Shown here one piece after another: positions 1-8,627 of a DNA stretch of 64,000 bases. The notes beneath the pieces were generated by a model. The model worked only from the letters and a program-made list of their open reading frames with translations. It made no database searches and was not told where the DNA came from. Made by a program: the position numbers and the translations under genes. The stretch's first letter is position 1. Each line of letters starts with the position of its first letter. This stretch comes from DATCTV01 sp964400685 (GTDB lineage Bacteria; Desulfobacterota; Desulfomonilia; UBA1062), in the NCBI GenBank assembly GCA_964400685.1, contig CAYNVT010000002.1:27773-91772 (forward strand), given 5' to 3'.

Positions 1-95
1 CATGCAACAGAGCGCCTTCAATTGAAACCATATCTTTTGTTAAGACTTGGCTTAAGGAAAATACCGCAAAAGAAGTTCTGCATGATAATCTATAA
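1..95 (+). CDS. Possible C-terminal end of a gene cut by the window edge
   Basis: An open frame enters from the left edge (first full codon at position 3) and stops at TAA 93-95. It gives about 30 residues that read like a protein C-terminus, including ETISFVKTWLKENTAKEV. The composition resembles the helical tail of a LysR-type regulator or a similar protein, but the piece is too short to assign. No other frame here stays open with plausible composition. Nothing else is seen between 96 and 255. Confidence 0.3.
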   Translation, partial: CNRAPSIETISFVKTWLKENTAKEVLHDNL

Positions 96-255
96 GACAT
101 CGATTAAATCTCCACATACTATGATGAGAAATTGAACTGAATGAGCTTCGGCTGAAAACCAAGAACTGTTAAATTTGGTACAAGTTTTGTCAAGATTTCC
201 GTCAAAGGTCGTCTTTTAAAATAATGGATCGACAATCAATAATGGAGGAAAATTT

Positions 256-978
256 ATGAAGCTGGTTTTTAAGCGTGTGCAGAATATTAAGAAAAATATT
301 AAGATATTTTACAGCCTTCTTATCGCCACTTGCCTTATTTTGAGCGCATGTTCCCATGTACCTGAAAGACATGTTCAAAGAGATGAAACGGCTTCAAAAA
401 ACATATTTGTTTCAGAGAAAGATCCGGATATCACCATCAAGCCGAACAGTGACTTTATTTATATCGGGAGCAAGGAGCTTTATGACAAGGGCAGCAGAGA
501 CACACAGTATGTTGAGAAGATGGAACAGTACACTTACATCTACGTTTCACAGGGAAAAGCAAAAAGAATACTGGTAGTCAAATTCTGTACCATAATTGAT
601 GACAGCTATACGTTTTTATCAGATTTCTTTTCATTCAGAATTAAAGGGATACTGGCCAGAGGAACCGAACTCTTGAGCGACGGAAACAAATACGGGTATT
701 GTATCGGAACCATGACCTCGGAATATGATGATACTTCTATGGCTCTTGTTGAAAAGGGCTATCTGCTTCCTGAGTGCCTGATGGTCAAAGAGATGGGTAG
801 GATATATTCAGAAAAGTACGACAAAAAAATCCTCATTTCATATTACGAAGATATAGATGACACCGGAATAGACTGCAGCGACTGGCAGTGGGGCCTAGGA
901 TCAAAAGAAAAGAAGTACTTTATCGAAGGTTTCATCAAAAGAAGCAAAGAGGCTTTTTATATAGCCAACAAAGATTAG
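256..978 (+). CDS. Hypothetical lipoprotein
   Basis: A 240-residue protein of unknown function. Residues 1-32 form a lipoprotein signal peptide: basic start, hydrophobic stretch, then the lipobox LSAC followed by SHVPE, so the mature protein should be lipid-anchored from Cys32. The rest is hydrophilic, with many Asp, Lys and Tyr, and has no further membrane segment or recognised motif. The start is supported by AATGGAGG just upstream. It stands alone, with about 285 bp of mostly non-coding sequence before the next gene. I cannot name a family; lipoprotein status is well supported, function is not. Confidence 0.75.
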   Translation: MKLVFKRVQNIKKNIKIFYSLLIATCLILSACSHVPERHVQRDETASKNIFVSEKDPDITIKPNSDFIYIGSKELYDKGSRDTQYVEKMEQYTYIYVSQGKAKRILVVKFCTIIDDSYTFLSDFFSFRIKGILARGTELLSDGNKYGYCIGTMTSEYDDTSMALVEKGYLLPECLMVKEMGRIYSEKYDKKILISYYEDIDDTGIDCSDWQWGLGSKEKKYFIEGFIKRSKEAFYIANKD

Positions 979-1068
979 AAATAAGGCTGTTTGCTGACTT
1001 CGGATTCAATTTCGAAATCTATCAGCAAAAGAGCGTAAGGTATGACATGATGAGAAGTGCTGAGATGA

Positions 1069-1167
1069 AATCGATATCTGCTTTTCACAAAAAAGAAAGA
1101 TCGATGGTTCAGAGTAGATCACAGCAATGCAACATATGAATCTTCAAGCAAAATTAATTATAATTAA
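1069..1167 (+). pseudogene. Possible decayed gene fragment
   Basis: Between the lipoprotein and the first zinc-ribbon gene there is no intact gene. One plus-strand frame from 1069 to the TAA at 1165-1167 reads like protein (KDRWFRVDHSNATYESSSK). Upstream in the same frame, protein-like codons (HDEVLR) are interrupted by TGA at 1066-1068 and again near 1042. There is no start codon or ribosome site. This fits the tail of a gene broken by stop mutations, but it rests on composition alone. Confidence 0.3.
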
Positions 1168-1263
1168 AAGGAAATGCTATTGAAAATGAATTAAGTTTAC
1201 TGTAGCGTAAAATTATATTGTTAAATGAATTAGATCAGTGAATCGATTAGGGCGGAGGTAATT

Positions 1264-1449
1264 ATGTCGGATTATTCAAGTTGTCCCAATTGCGGTCGCA
1301 AAGCCAGGAATGCAATTTCGAGCAATTATTTCCTTGTGTCCAAGTGCAAAGATTGCGGGAAAGTTTATTGCAAGGAGTGCGGCGGAAGTCACTGTCCTTC
1401 ATGCGGTTCATCAAAATCGAGCGAAACCGGTAAAGTGTATGCGAAATAG
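1264..1449 (+). CDS. Small zinc-ribbon protein
   Basis: A 61-residue protein with three CxxC pairs: CPNCGRK near residues 8-11, then CKDCGKVYCKECGG and CPSCGSS. This is a compact double zinc-ribbon pattern, probably binding two zinc ions. GGCGGAGG lies 6 bp upstream of the ATG, a strong ribosome site. It is the first of four cysteine-rich mini-proteins in the next 2.3 kb. Such proteins often bind nucleic acid or act as adaptors, but nothing here shows the partner. Zinc binding is a good call; the role is unknown. Confidence 0.8.
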   Translation: MSDYSSCPNCGRKARNAISSNYFLVSKCKDCGKVYCKECGGSHCPSCGSSKSSETGKVYAK

Positions 1450-1508
1450 TACATCTATTTACAATCTCTAACTCGGGCTATGGATACTATAATCAAAAAG
1501 AAGAGCTT

Positions 1509-1685
1509 ATGATTCCAATAGAGAAAGATCCATTCAGAGTAAGAGGAGATAACGATTTCCCATATCATGCATGCTGTGCATGTTGCGGCCACATGATAAT
1601 TCAAATTAGTGGCCACTTTTGGTGTGAGCAATATAGAGATGATGTTGACGCAGACCATGTTTGTAAAAGATGGACACAAAAATAA
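1509..1685 (+). CDS. Small Cys/His-rich protein
   Basis: A 58-residue frame read directly from the sequence. Its Cys and His residues cluster as HACCACCGH (residues 20-28) with later Cys at 39 and 52 and His at 36 and 50, a pattern expected of a metal-binding mini-protein. The ATG follows AAGAAGAG at a short distance, a modest ribosome site. Two cysteine-rich neighbours make it more credible. No family is recognised. The main doubt is its small size; conservation of the CC-x-CC pattern would settle it. Confidence 0.55.
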   Translation: MIPIEKDPFRVRGDNDFPYHACCACCGHMIIQISGHFWCEQYRDDVDADHVCKRWTQK

Positions 1686-1751
1686 AATAAATTTCACAAA
1701 AGATAATATGGCTTAGATTAATATCAGATATGGTTTTAAAGGAGATTATAT

Positions 1752-2195
1752 ATGTATTCCTGGGATATGAATAAGCACTTATGGCAAGACGAAAAAGCCT
1801 TTAAAGGTTTTGAAATTGCAGTTGTAGGTATGAGTAAAGCTTCCTTGGATAACCCTTTTGATTTTAAAATGATTGCCGATATTTTGGATGGAATTATGCA
1901 ATCATATGAAACAAAATATGGTCCCATTGAAGATCCGATCTTCTTTTGGTATTTTGCAACAAGCAATGCCTTTTTCCTTCAAACAGGAAAGAAGTTTGAT
2001 GAGCTTGGACGAGCACGAATTGCCTATATAATGAATGGATATAAAGAAGGTCTAACCAAACATTTGCTATACCCTTCATATACCAAAGTTATGATGGATG
2101 TAATTTTTGAGAATGTGGAACAATTTGCTAACGATCATGATAATGTCTGGTTTTCAAGTAATAAACATAAGTTTGTTCCTATTCCTGATAAATAA
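1752..2195 (+). CDS. Hypothetical protein
   Basis: A 147-residue soluble protein of unknown function with no signal peptide or membrane segment. It looks mostly helical and is rich in aromatic residues in the middle (DPIFFWYFATSNAFF). AAAGGAGA stands upstream of the ATG with good spacing. It ends 21 bp before the next small zinc protein, so the two are probably co-transcribed. No conserved motif could be named. Confidence 0.75.
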   Translation: MYSWDMNKHLWQDEKAFKGFEIAVVGMSKASLDNPFDFKMIADILDGIMQSYETKYGPIEDPIFFWYFATSNAFFLQTGKKFDELGRARIAYIMNGYKEGLTKHLLYPSYTKVMMDVIFENVEQFANDHDNVWFSSNKHKFVPIPDK

Positions 2196-2216
2196 CCTAA
2201 TTAAAGAGGCCAAGAA

Positions 2217-2429
2217 ATGAGCGAGAAGGAATTCAAGCAGACTTGCCCAGTATGTGGGAAAAAATCCGAAGAGGTTTATTATTGTAGTCGTTGTGAACGA
2301 TATTGGTGTCTATCTCTACGATGCCCTACAGCACCAAACCCATTAATTATGAAATACGGTTCATGGGAATTTAACTCTATTCGTAACTGTCCAAGGTGTA
2401 GGGATAGAGGACACGTTTATCTTAAGTGA
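2217..2429 (+). CDS. Small zinc-binding protein
   Basis: A 70-residue protein with CPVCGKK, CSRC, a further pair of Cys around WCLSLRC, and CPRCRDRG near the C-terminus. That is at least three CxxC-type knuckles, a treble-clef or double zinc-ribbon layout. AAAGAGG precedes the ATG. It follows the 147-residue hypothetical gene by 21 bp on the same strand. It differs in sequence from the zinc-ribbon protein at 1264, so it is not a recent duplicate. The role is unknown. Confidence 0.75.
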   Translation: MSEKEFKQTCPVCGKKSEEVYYCSRCERYWCLSLRCPTAPNPLIMKYGSWEFNSIRNCPRCRDRGHVYLK

Positions 2430-2535
2430 CATGAAAAACATATTAAGCTCAACCTACTCGCTAATACAACTAGATAATTATTTGTTTTAGGTTGACATGA
2501 TATTTGAAAATATCACCTATTAAAGGAGATTGTAA

Positions 2536-2895
2536 ATGAAGATAAAACTTAGTCAAGTTGAGCCTTTTAGCGCTCCTCATATAGATAAACATCAAGCTGC
2601 ACTATTTTCAGCTCATTTGACACCGTCAGATACATTCGACTTTAATGGTGATAAAATACCAAAAAGTATGTTGCTACATACCCTGAAATTTAATCTTCCA
2701 AGACATAGTTTTGCACATGGATACTTGTTATCCATAGATGTTGATAGATTCATACAAATTTGCGAGACTGGAGTATATAAATCAATGGGTGAAATTCTAC
2801 AAATCTATGTAATCGGTGCCATTGAGATCGAATATGGTGGCGAAATGTCTGATACTAAAATTCGAGCAAAAAGTTTAAAACTAAATCTACAATAA
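2536..2895 (+). CDS. Hypothetical protein
   Basis: A 119-residue protein with no recognised domain. The sequence alternates short hydrophobic stretches with charged residues and looks like a small alpha/beta fold. There is no signal peptide. AAAGGAGA lies 7 bp before the ATG, the same ribosome-site style as its neighbours, which suggests one set of co-inherited accessory genes. The next gene begins about 45 bp downstream. Confidence 0.7.
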   Translation: MKIKLSQVEPFSAPHIDKHQAALFSAHLTPSDTFDFNGDKIPKSMLLHTLKFNLPRHSFAHGYLLSIDVDRFIQICETGVYKSMGEILQIYVIGAIEIEYGGEMSDTKIRAKSLKLNLQ

Positions 2896-2939
2896 AGAAG
2901 ACCAGCATTTAGCGAAACTATTCTTCGAAAGGAGATAAT

Positions 2940-3392
2940 ATGGACCTTGAATTAGTTGAAGATATTATTGAGTGGCTCAGGGAGTATGAATTTAAAATAG
3001 ATATTGTTAAAAAGGGAGTATTATATAACCTGTATTATAATCTACAAAATCCAGATAAAAAATACGAATTGGAATTCTATAAAGTTGACGAGGCAGGTAC
3101 TCTCGGTCTAAAAATTCAATGGCACTATGGCAAAGTAGTAGATTTAAAAGCAACATTATTTTGCCTAACTCTAAACTGTACACTCTTTAAAGATAGCGGA
3201 CCTTTATTCGCCGGATTTTTACCAATGTCTGATAAAAGCGTGGATTTTATGCTGGTCGGACAGATGATCTTTTCTCCAAATACTCCACCAGAGGAGGTTG
3301 CAACACTACTTTTTTTTAATGCATTCATGAATTATCTCTTTTTAGATATTAATATACCAGGTGTCCGGCTATATCCATTCAAGAAGGATTAA
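2940..3392 (+). CDS. Hypothetical protein, possibly YbjN/secretion-chaperone-like fold
   Basis: A 150-residue acidic protein. It begins with a helix (ELVEDIIEWLREYEF) followed by beta-strand-like alternation, and near the end has a helix preceded by PPEEVATLLFF. This order resembles small YbjN or type III secretion chaperone-like folds, but that is a weak structural impression, not a family hit. CGAAAGGAGA precedes the ATG. The following small cysteine gene starts only 5 bp downstream, so the two are likely translated from one message. Confidence 0.7.
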   Translation: MDLELVEDIIEWLREYEFKIDIVKKGVLYNLYYNLQNPDKKYELEFYKVDEAGTLGLKIQWHYGKVVDLKATLFCLTLNCTLFKDSGPLFAGFLPMSDKSVDFMLVGQMIFSPNTPPEEVATLLFFNAFMNYLFLDINIPGVRLYPFKKD

Positions 3393-3397
3393 ATATC

Positions 3398-3535
3398 ATG
3401 GCTATTTATAAGTGCAAGGATTGTCCTTTTTTTGAAAAAAAGGGGTCGTGGCCTGGCACGACTTTTTATTGTAACAAGTTCCACACAAAAGTCGATTACA
3501 ATAAATCCGCCTGTTCCGATATGAAAGGTAAATAG
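3398..3535 (+). CDS. Very small four-cysteine protein
   Basis: A 45-residue frame that starts 5 bp after the preceding gene. Cysteines are at residues 6, 9, 25 and 39 (CKDCPFFEKKG near the start), giving a possible four-Cys metal site. The upstream gene's end contains AAGAAGG, which can serve as its ribosome site. Tight coupling and the cysteine pattern make it likely real. From 3536 to 3653 I see no convincing gene. Confidence 0.55.
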   Translation: MAIYKCKDCPFFEKKGSWPGTTFYCNKFHTKVDYNKSACSDMKGK

Positions 3536-3653
3536 ATCGATGATTACGCTGGTGTGATCATTTTTCGTGGGCATATATGAAGGGTAAACTTATGCACCCT
3601 CTTAAAAAAAAGCCGGGGTCCATAGAGTGTACGACTATGGGGATTGATGCAAT

Positions 3654-3965
3654 ATGATAGAAATTACTGGCGAAGTAGATCAAAAAGAAAGAAGTCAGAT
3701 GATGAGACCTGGGGTTGTTAAGCCGGATCCCAAGGAATTCACACATATTCCTGTCTTTCGCCTTCGGATTTTGACCTCTTCCGGAAAGTTAGTACAGGTA
3801 TTGTATAAAGGCGAACCGCCGGGTGATGCTGATATCGGGCATGAAGTTAAAGTGAAAGGGGTAGAGAGAGGTGGTATTATCCACGCAAGGAGTATTTTCA
3901 ATTTAACAACAGACTCATGGGTAACAGCGCCCCCCGGACTTTTACAAAAACTCTTCGGAGACTAA
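3654..3965 (+). CDS. Small OB-fold-like protein
   Basis: A 103-residue protein built of predicted beta strands, with FRLRILTSSGKLVQVLY and later GHEVKVKGVERGGIIHARSI. This resembles an OB-fold, in which strands and a glycine-rich turn bind nucleic acid or a partner. The identification comes from pattern only. GGGGA precedes the ATG. An in-frame TGA sits just upstream, so the start is fixed. It ends 9 bp before the HerA-like ATPase and is probably its operon partner. Confidence 0.65.
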   Translation: MIEITGEVDQKERSQMMRPGVVKPDPKEFTHIPVFRLRILTSSGKLVQVLYKGEPPGDADIGHEVKVKGVERGGIIHARSIFNLTTDSWVTAPPGLLQKLFGD

Positions 3966-3974
3966 ATCAGTATT

Positions 3975-6900
3975 ATGGGAATATACGATAAACAAGCTCC
4001 AGATGATGACGTGACTAGCGCTGTTCAGATATTGGAGAGGAGGGACCTTGATCTCGTCACCGATATTGATCTGCACAGTTATACCGGATCAGGAAGTTCT
4101 GCTGCCTGGGAAGGGGCGCAGTTTGAATTTTTGAAAGTGAAGGCCATTTCAAGGTCACTTGCAGATAAAAAGTCTGATGTTGAGCGTTACTTGATGGAAG
4201 ATGTCTTGTCTGGACTGAACGGTCTGAAAGCTCCTTTTGTTTATTTAATAATAGGGTCAGAATTGAAGGTTAGTATTTACCTTGGGATTTTAAATAAATC
4301 TATGACCAAAACTTCTGTTCCCCTTCATCTTGATATGCTTTCAAGTTCGTTGCAGAGCACATTTCCTGACATAGAGCTTGAGGCGTTGAGTAAATATGAT
4401 GTTGATAGTAACATTGTGCAATTTATTCAAAAGTGCCGGTATTATGGCATAATGACCGGAGTTCCAACAGCAAAAATCGGAGTAGAAGAACATGGAATCG
4501 AACAGATTGAGCGGTTGTTGAGAGGACTATACCGACAGGAATTTGGGTATATGATAATTGCAGATCCTGTTAATGATATTGATGTAATCAAGTCATTTGA
4601 TGACATAGCAAATATTATCAGGGAAAAATCTCCATTAATAAAGGAATCAAAGCAAGTTAGTCAGTCATCAAGAGTTACTGTGAGCGGAGAATCGCTCAAC
4701 AGATCAGTGCAATATTATGTGGAATTGCTTGAGGCACTGCTTGGAAAGTTACAATTGGCTAAAGCTCAGGGCATGTGGCGGACAATGGCTTATTATTTCT
4801 CCCCAAGCCATGCAACAACAGCCAAGATGAGCACTTTGCTGAGAACTGTGTTCAGTGGAGAAGAGTCAGTCCCTGAAGCGATTCGTACTATTGCTCTAAC
4901 AAACAAGAATCCATCAGCAATCCTTACTCAATTCAGGCAGATTGAACTTGATTTGAACTCTCATACGGCATCTTCAGCAGATCATCCATTGCAAAAGATA
5001 ATAAAACACAAATTTGCATCAATCCTGAATTCCCGTGATCTAGCCACACTGACACACCTTCCAAAGGAAGAGATGCCTGGATATGACGTCAAGGATACTG
5101 CGAGATTCGGTGTCTGTCTACCTGACAGGAGCTCTGCAGATACTCTTACTATTGGCGAGATAATAGATCGTGGCAGCGGTACAGGTAATCATTATGGCGT
5201 TTATGTACAAGAATTAGTTAAGCATGGTTTAATAGCAGGCGTGACTGGTAGTGGTAAGACTAATACCTGTCTGAATCTTATCAGTAGGCTATGGAAGAAT
5301 GGTAATTCTGGAGTGCCGTTTTTGGTTATAGAACCTGCAAAAGCCGAATATCGATCTCTATTGAATATAGAAGGGTATGAAGACCTGCAGGTATTCACTC
5401 TCGGGGATGAGATGACTTCTCCTTTCAGACTGAATCCCTTTGAGATAATGGAAGGGGTAAAACTTCAAACACACATAGATAACCTCAGGGCGGTTTTTAA
5501 TGCAAGTTTTGTCATGTATGCCCCGATGCCATATGTTCTCGAGAGGTGCATCCATGAAGTATATAAAGATAAAGGATGGGATTTGACCACCAACCTGAAT
5601 AGATCTTCTGGAACTACTGATAGAAGTCCTTATGGGGTATTCCCAACACTGACTGATCTCTATGAGAAAATCGATCCTGTAGTTGATGCCATGGGATATG
5701 AAGACAGACTGACGATGGATATTAAAGCTGGATTAAAAGCCAGGATCGGAAGCCTGAGAATAGGAGGGAAAGGTTCGATGCTTGATTCTTCTCTGTCTAT
5801 TCCCATGGACAACTTATTGAATAAACCCACGATCCTCGAACTTCAGAGTATAGGGGATGATGAGGAAAAAGCATTTATCATGGGACTTTTGATAGCAAGG
5901 CTTTATGAATACAGGGAAATTGAAAGCAAAAGAAAAGGAAACAATGCCGGATTGAAACATGTCACCCTCATAGAAGAGGCACATAGATTGTTAACTAAAG
6001 CCTCCACGGATTTCGGCAATCTTGAGAACGTAAGCACAAAGGCAAAGGCTGTTGAGACCTTCTGCAATATTCTTTCTGAGATCAGAGCCTTTGGAGAAGG
6101 CATTTTAATTGCTGAGCAGATACCTTCAAAACTAGCCCAGGACGCAATCAAGAATACAAATCTCAAGATCATGCACCGGATTGTTGCTAAGGATGACCGT
6201 GACCTGATGGGTGACACCATGAATCTTAATGAACAGCAGAACAAGTTCATTTCGATCATGGCCAAGGGTGAAGCAGCTGTTTTTTCAGAAGGGTTTAATG
6301 AGCCTTTCCTGGTTAGAGTATCACATTACCAGTCATCGTCAAAAAAGATAAATCCTAAGGTTGACAGCATACAGGATAAGGATGTCAGCCGGTTTATGGC
6401 AAATAAACTGAGAACACTTGATAATGTATTGGGCAGGCACAGCGGCTGCAAACAATGTCAGTATAAATGTGCTTATAGAGATACTGCAAATCATCTTCTT
6501 TCAAGTCAAGAACTTATCAGTTATTTTTGCAAATTCATATTTGCGATAATAGAAAAGCCAGACAGTTTAACAACTGTTTTCCCACCTTTCAGAGATGCCG
6601 TATTGATAGATTTAAGAGATTCATTACAGAAAGAAGAAGAAGTTAATGAGATCATGTTCTGCTTCCTGATAAATGCGGGTGAATCTTATATTCGTGAAAA
6701 GGGAAGGAAGTATGATCTAGCCTCGAAATATTTATTCGCTTTATTTAATACCTATAACAATTTTATAAATTCCTATTTTGCAATTCCTGTGAAGACACAG
6801 TTATCAGATGATACCAGAAGGTATCTTAATGTATTCCAGAGATGTTATAGAGAAAGTTTTGCAACTGAAAATGGTCCCTTTCCTGGGTGCAACGAGTTTT

Positions 6901-7190
6901 GTAAAAACAGGTGCTTTTTTAAGTATGATGTTGAACCACTTATTAAGGATAATCTAAAAGACAAAGAATACAAAGAAATTATAAGGATCAAAGACTTAAA
7001 ACAGGCTAAAGCAAGACTTAGGGAATACTGTATTGAAACTGCCCGAAATATGACTCTGGGTAATAACGGTAATAGCCCTGATTTTGTGGAGAATATTGCA
7101 CTCTGCTTTTTTATACAGAAATCAGTCAAGGATAGAATGGATAAAGTTTTGGATAATGTGAAAAATTGGTTTTTTAACATAAAGGATTAA
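3975..7190 (+). CDS. HerA/FtsK-type ATP-binding protein with Cys-rich C-terminus
   Basis: A 1071-residue P-loop ATPase of the HerA/VirB4/FtsK group, which form hexamers that pump DNA or drive partner effectors. Walker A is GVTGSGKT near residues 421-430 and Walker B is HVTLIEEAHRLL near 662-672. The segment after it (ILIAEQIPSKL) fits the sensor region of HerA proteins. The first 400 residues are a large alpha/beta region I do not recognise. After the motor come two Cys clusters, CKQCQYKCAYRD near 825 and CNEFCKNRCFF near 972, likely zinc-binding. There is no transmembrane segment. No NurA or other nuclease gene lies beside it, unlike classic HerA operons. Neighbours are an OB-like gene 9 bp upstream and an HExxH protein downstream, which suggests a conflict or DNA-response role. 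ATPase assignment is firm; the function is inference. Confidence 0.88.
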   Translation: MGIYDKQAPDDDVTSAVQILERRDLDLVTDIDLHSYTGSGSSAAWEGAQFEFLKVKAISRSLADKKSDVERYLMEDVLSGLNGLKAPFVYLIIGSELKVSIYLGILNKSMTKTSVPLHLDMLSSSLQSTFPDIELEALSKYDVDSNIVQFIQKCRYYGIMTGVPTAKIGVEEHGIEQIERLLRGLYRQEFGYMIIADPVNDIDVIKSFDDIANIIREKSPLIKESKQVSQSSRVTVSGESLNRSVQYYVELLEALLGKLQLAKAQGMWRTMAYYFSPSHATTAKMSTLLRTVFSGEESVPEAIRTIALTNKNPSAILTQFRQIELDLNSHTASSADHPLQKIIKHKFASILNSRDLATLTHLPKEEMPGYDVKDTARFGVCLPDRSSADTLTIGEIIDRGSGTGNHYGVYVQELVKHGLIAGVTGSGKTNTCLNLISRLWKNGNSGVPFLVIEPAKAEYRSLLNIEGYEDLQVFTLGDEMTSPFRLNPFEIMEGVKLQTHIDNLRAVFNASFVMYAPMPYVLERCIHEVYKDKGWDLTTNLNRSSGTTDRSPYGVFPTLTDLYEKIDPVVDAMGYEDRLTMDIKAGLKARIGSLRIGGKGSMLDSSLSIPMDNLLNKPTILELQSIGDDEEKAFIMGLLIARLYEYREIESKRKGNNAGLKHVTLIEEAHRLLTKASTDFGNLENVSTKAKAVETFCNILSEIRAFGEGILIAEQIPSKLAQDAIKNTNLKIMHRIVAKDDRDLMGDTMNLNEQQNKFISIMAKGEAAVFSEGFNEPFLVRVSHYQSSSKKINPKVDSIQDKDVSRFMANKLRTLDNVLGRHSGCKQCQYKCAYRDTANHLLSSQELISYFCKFIFAIIEKPDSLTTVFPPFRDAVLIDLRDSLQKEEEVNEIMFCFLINAGESYIREKGRKYDLASKYLFALFNTYNNFINSYFAIPVKTQLSDDTRRYLNVFQRCYRESFATENGPFPGCNEFCKNRCFFKYDVEPLIKDNLKDKEYKEIIRIKDLKQAKARLREYCIETARNMTLGNNGNSPDFVENIALCFFIQKSVKDRMDKVLDNVKNWFFNIKD

Positions 7191-7222
7191 ATCTTAAATT
7201 AAGAGTTAGGGAGGGAATAGGT

Positions 7223-8110
7223 ATGAAAGATGTTCCTCAAACTGATGAAACACCAGAAAAAGAGATTGCTCAACCACCTGAAAAGCAGCTCGATACATAT
7301 GATAATTTAAGAACAGATGACAATTCAGGACGAACTGAAACCTATGATGATCTGAGAGAAACCGGCGATGGGAAACAGATGAGCACATATGACGATTTAC
7401 GGGCAGAGGACGAAGTAACAGAAAAAAAAGACTCAAAATCTGACGCTGACTCCTTAAAAATTAATAGGCATGAAATAGTTGAACAGCGAAGAATAGATCA
7501 GGCTGCTGAGGACATCAAGCAAAATGAATGGATGAATCCCCAAAAATGGAAAACATTGAATGTCGACGATCAGAGACAAGCTCTCGAAGACTGTGGAAAA
7601 TCCCTTGGAAAAGCATATGACCACCCCGAACCGCCAATCATAACCAAAGATTTGAACAATCCAAATTTACAAGGCACTTATGGAGATGGTTACTCATATC
7701 GTCCGGAAAGTCCTTATGCTGACAAGAATGGAGTTACTGGCGCTGACTATGGCATAGAAATAAATGAAAATAGCAGGAAGGATCTTTTTGGTGAAGATCC
7801 ACGGAAGGCTGTTGAGACCTACGGACATGAGTTCAGGCATTCATATCAGCATGAACAGGCATTACGTTACGAAAAAGGGTTCGGAGTTGATGATCCTGAA
7901 AAGGCTAAAGAATGGTCGGAAAATTTTAAGGACAATAACTATAAAAATGCGCCGGATGCTGAATTAGCAAAAAGTGATCCTGAAAAATATTATAAGAAGT
8001 ATGAGGAATACAGAAATCAGCCGGTGGAAAGCGATGCTCGAGAATTTGGAAGAAAATTATCTTCCAGTGTTTATTCGGATTACGAAAACATTGAGAAGGA
8101 AGAAAAGTGA
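7223..8110 (+). CDS. HExxH metallopeptidase-like protein with TYDDLR repeats
   Basis: A 295-residue soluble protein. The first 80 residues are disordered, acidic and contain three copies of TYD(N/D)LR spaced about 17 residues apart. The C-terminal half holds YGHEFRHSYQHE, a zincin HExxH motif with His202, Glu203 and His206. The nearby Asp, Glu and His residues could give the third ligand. The motif is also common in peptidase domains of bacterial toxins. GGGAGGGAATAGGT gives a strong ribosome site. It sits 32 bp after the HerA-like gene, so it may be an effector or processing protease linked to that ATPase. Activity is predicted from the motif only; the substrate is unknown. Confidence 0.75.
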   Translation: MKDVPQTDETPEKEIAQPPEKQLDTYDNLRTDDNSGRTETYDDLRETGDGKQMSTYDDLRAEDEVTEKKDSKSDADSLKINRHEIVEQRRIDQAAEDIKQNEWMNPQKWKTLNVDDQRQALEDCGKSLGKAYDHPEPPIITKDLNNPNLQGTYGDGYSYRPESPYADKNGVTGADYGIEINENSRKDLFGEDPRKAVETYGHEFRHSYQHEQALRYEKGFGVDDPEKAKEWSENFKDNNYKNAPDAELAKSDPEKYYKKYEEYRNQPVESDAREFGRKLSSSVYSDYENIEKEEK

Positions 8111-8137
8111 ACATCGAAACTTTATGGCATTTATTGA

Positions 8138-8245
8138 TATTATGAAAAATGTAAAATTGTTGACGATCTTCTTGATCATGAAGATTCACTTTATTGGGAA
8201 AACATATCTATGGGGGATACAATTAAATGGATGACTGCTTTCTAA
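8138..8245 (+). pseudogene. Possible small gene disrupted by a one-base deletion
   Basis: A frame from 8138 to TAA 8243-8245 reads very like protein (KIVDDLLDHEDSLYWENIS) but lacks a start. An ATG at 8124 (MAFIDI) is in another frame. Restoring one T around 8140 would join them into a 40-residue acidic protein. This could be a real indel, a sequencing error or chance. Confidence 0.25.
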
Positions 8246-8286
8246 TCTCAAGTGAGCTGGATCACTATATTTTCAAGGAGGAATGA

Positions 8287-8625
8287 ATGGGTGGTCTTTC
8301 TAACGCACTCTGGCTATGGCTCCCGGTACTTATATATAAAATTATTGCGGCAATCTTCAGGACCATATGGAAATTCAACCTTTGGATTCTTCAGACGATC
8401 AGTGGAGTACCCTTGTATTATTGCAGGCCTGAGTACCGTTTACCGGCGATTTTTTTAGGGACGTTAGGGTTGTTATTTGCGTTAAGCTGTCTATCAATAA
8501 TCCTGACATTGGGTTCCGTATCGAATTACAATGCTGAAAACATAAGCCAATTATTTGTATTTTGCATTGTTGGGCTTGGACTGCTGGTATTATGCAGAGT
8601 CCTAATAAGAAGAGGATCAATTTAA
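8287..8625 (+). CDS. Small membrane protein
   Basis: A 112-residue protein with an amphipathic, Trp-rich N-terminus (ALWLWLPVLIYKIIAA) and two clear transmembrane helices near residues 55-78 and 90-107, ending in basic RRGSI. AAGGAGGAATGA gives a strong ribosome site. The rhomboid protease gene starts 2 bp after its stop, so the two are very probably translated together. It could be a rhomboid partner or substrate. No family is recognised. Confidence 0.7.
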   Translation: MGGLSNALWLWLPVLIYKIIAAIFRTIWKFNLWILQTISGVPLYYCRPEYRLPAIFLGTLGLLFALSCLSIILTLGSVSNYNAENISQLFVFCIVGLGLLVLCRVLIRRGSI

Positions 8626-8627
8626 AA

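Noticed and set aside
3445..3465. TGGCAC look-alike of a sigma-54 promoter
   Set aside because: The GC at the -12 position is missing, and the site lies within a coding frame.
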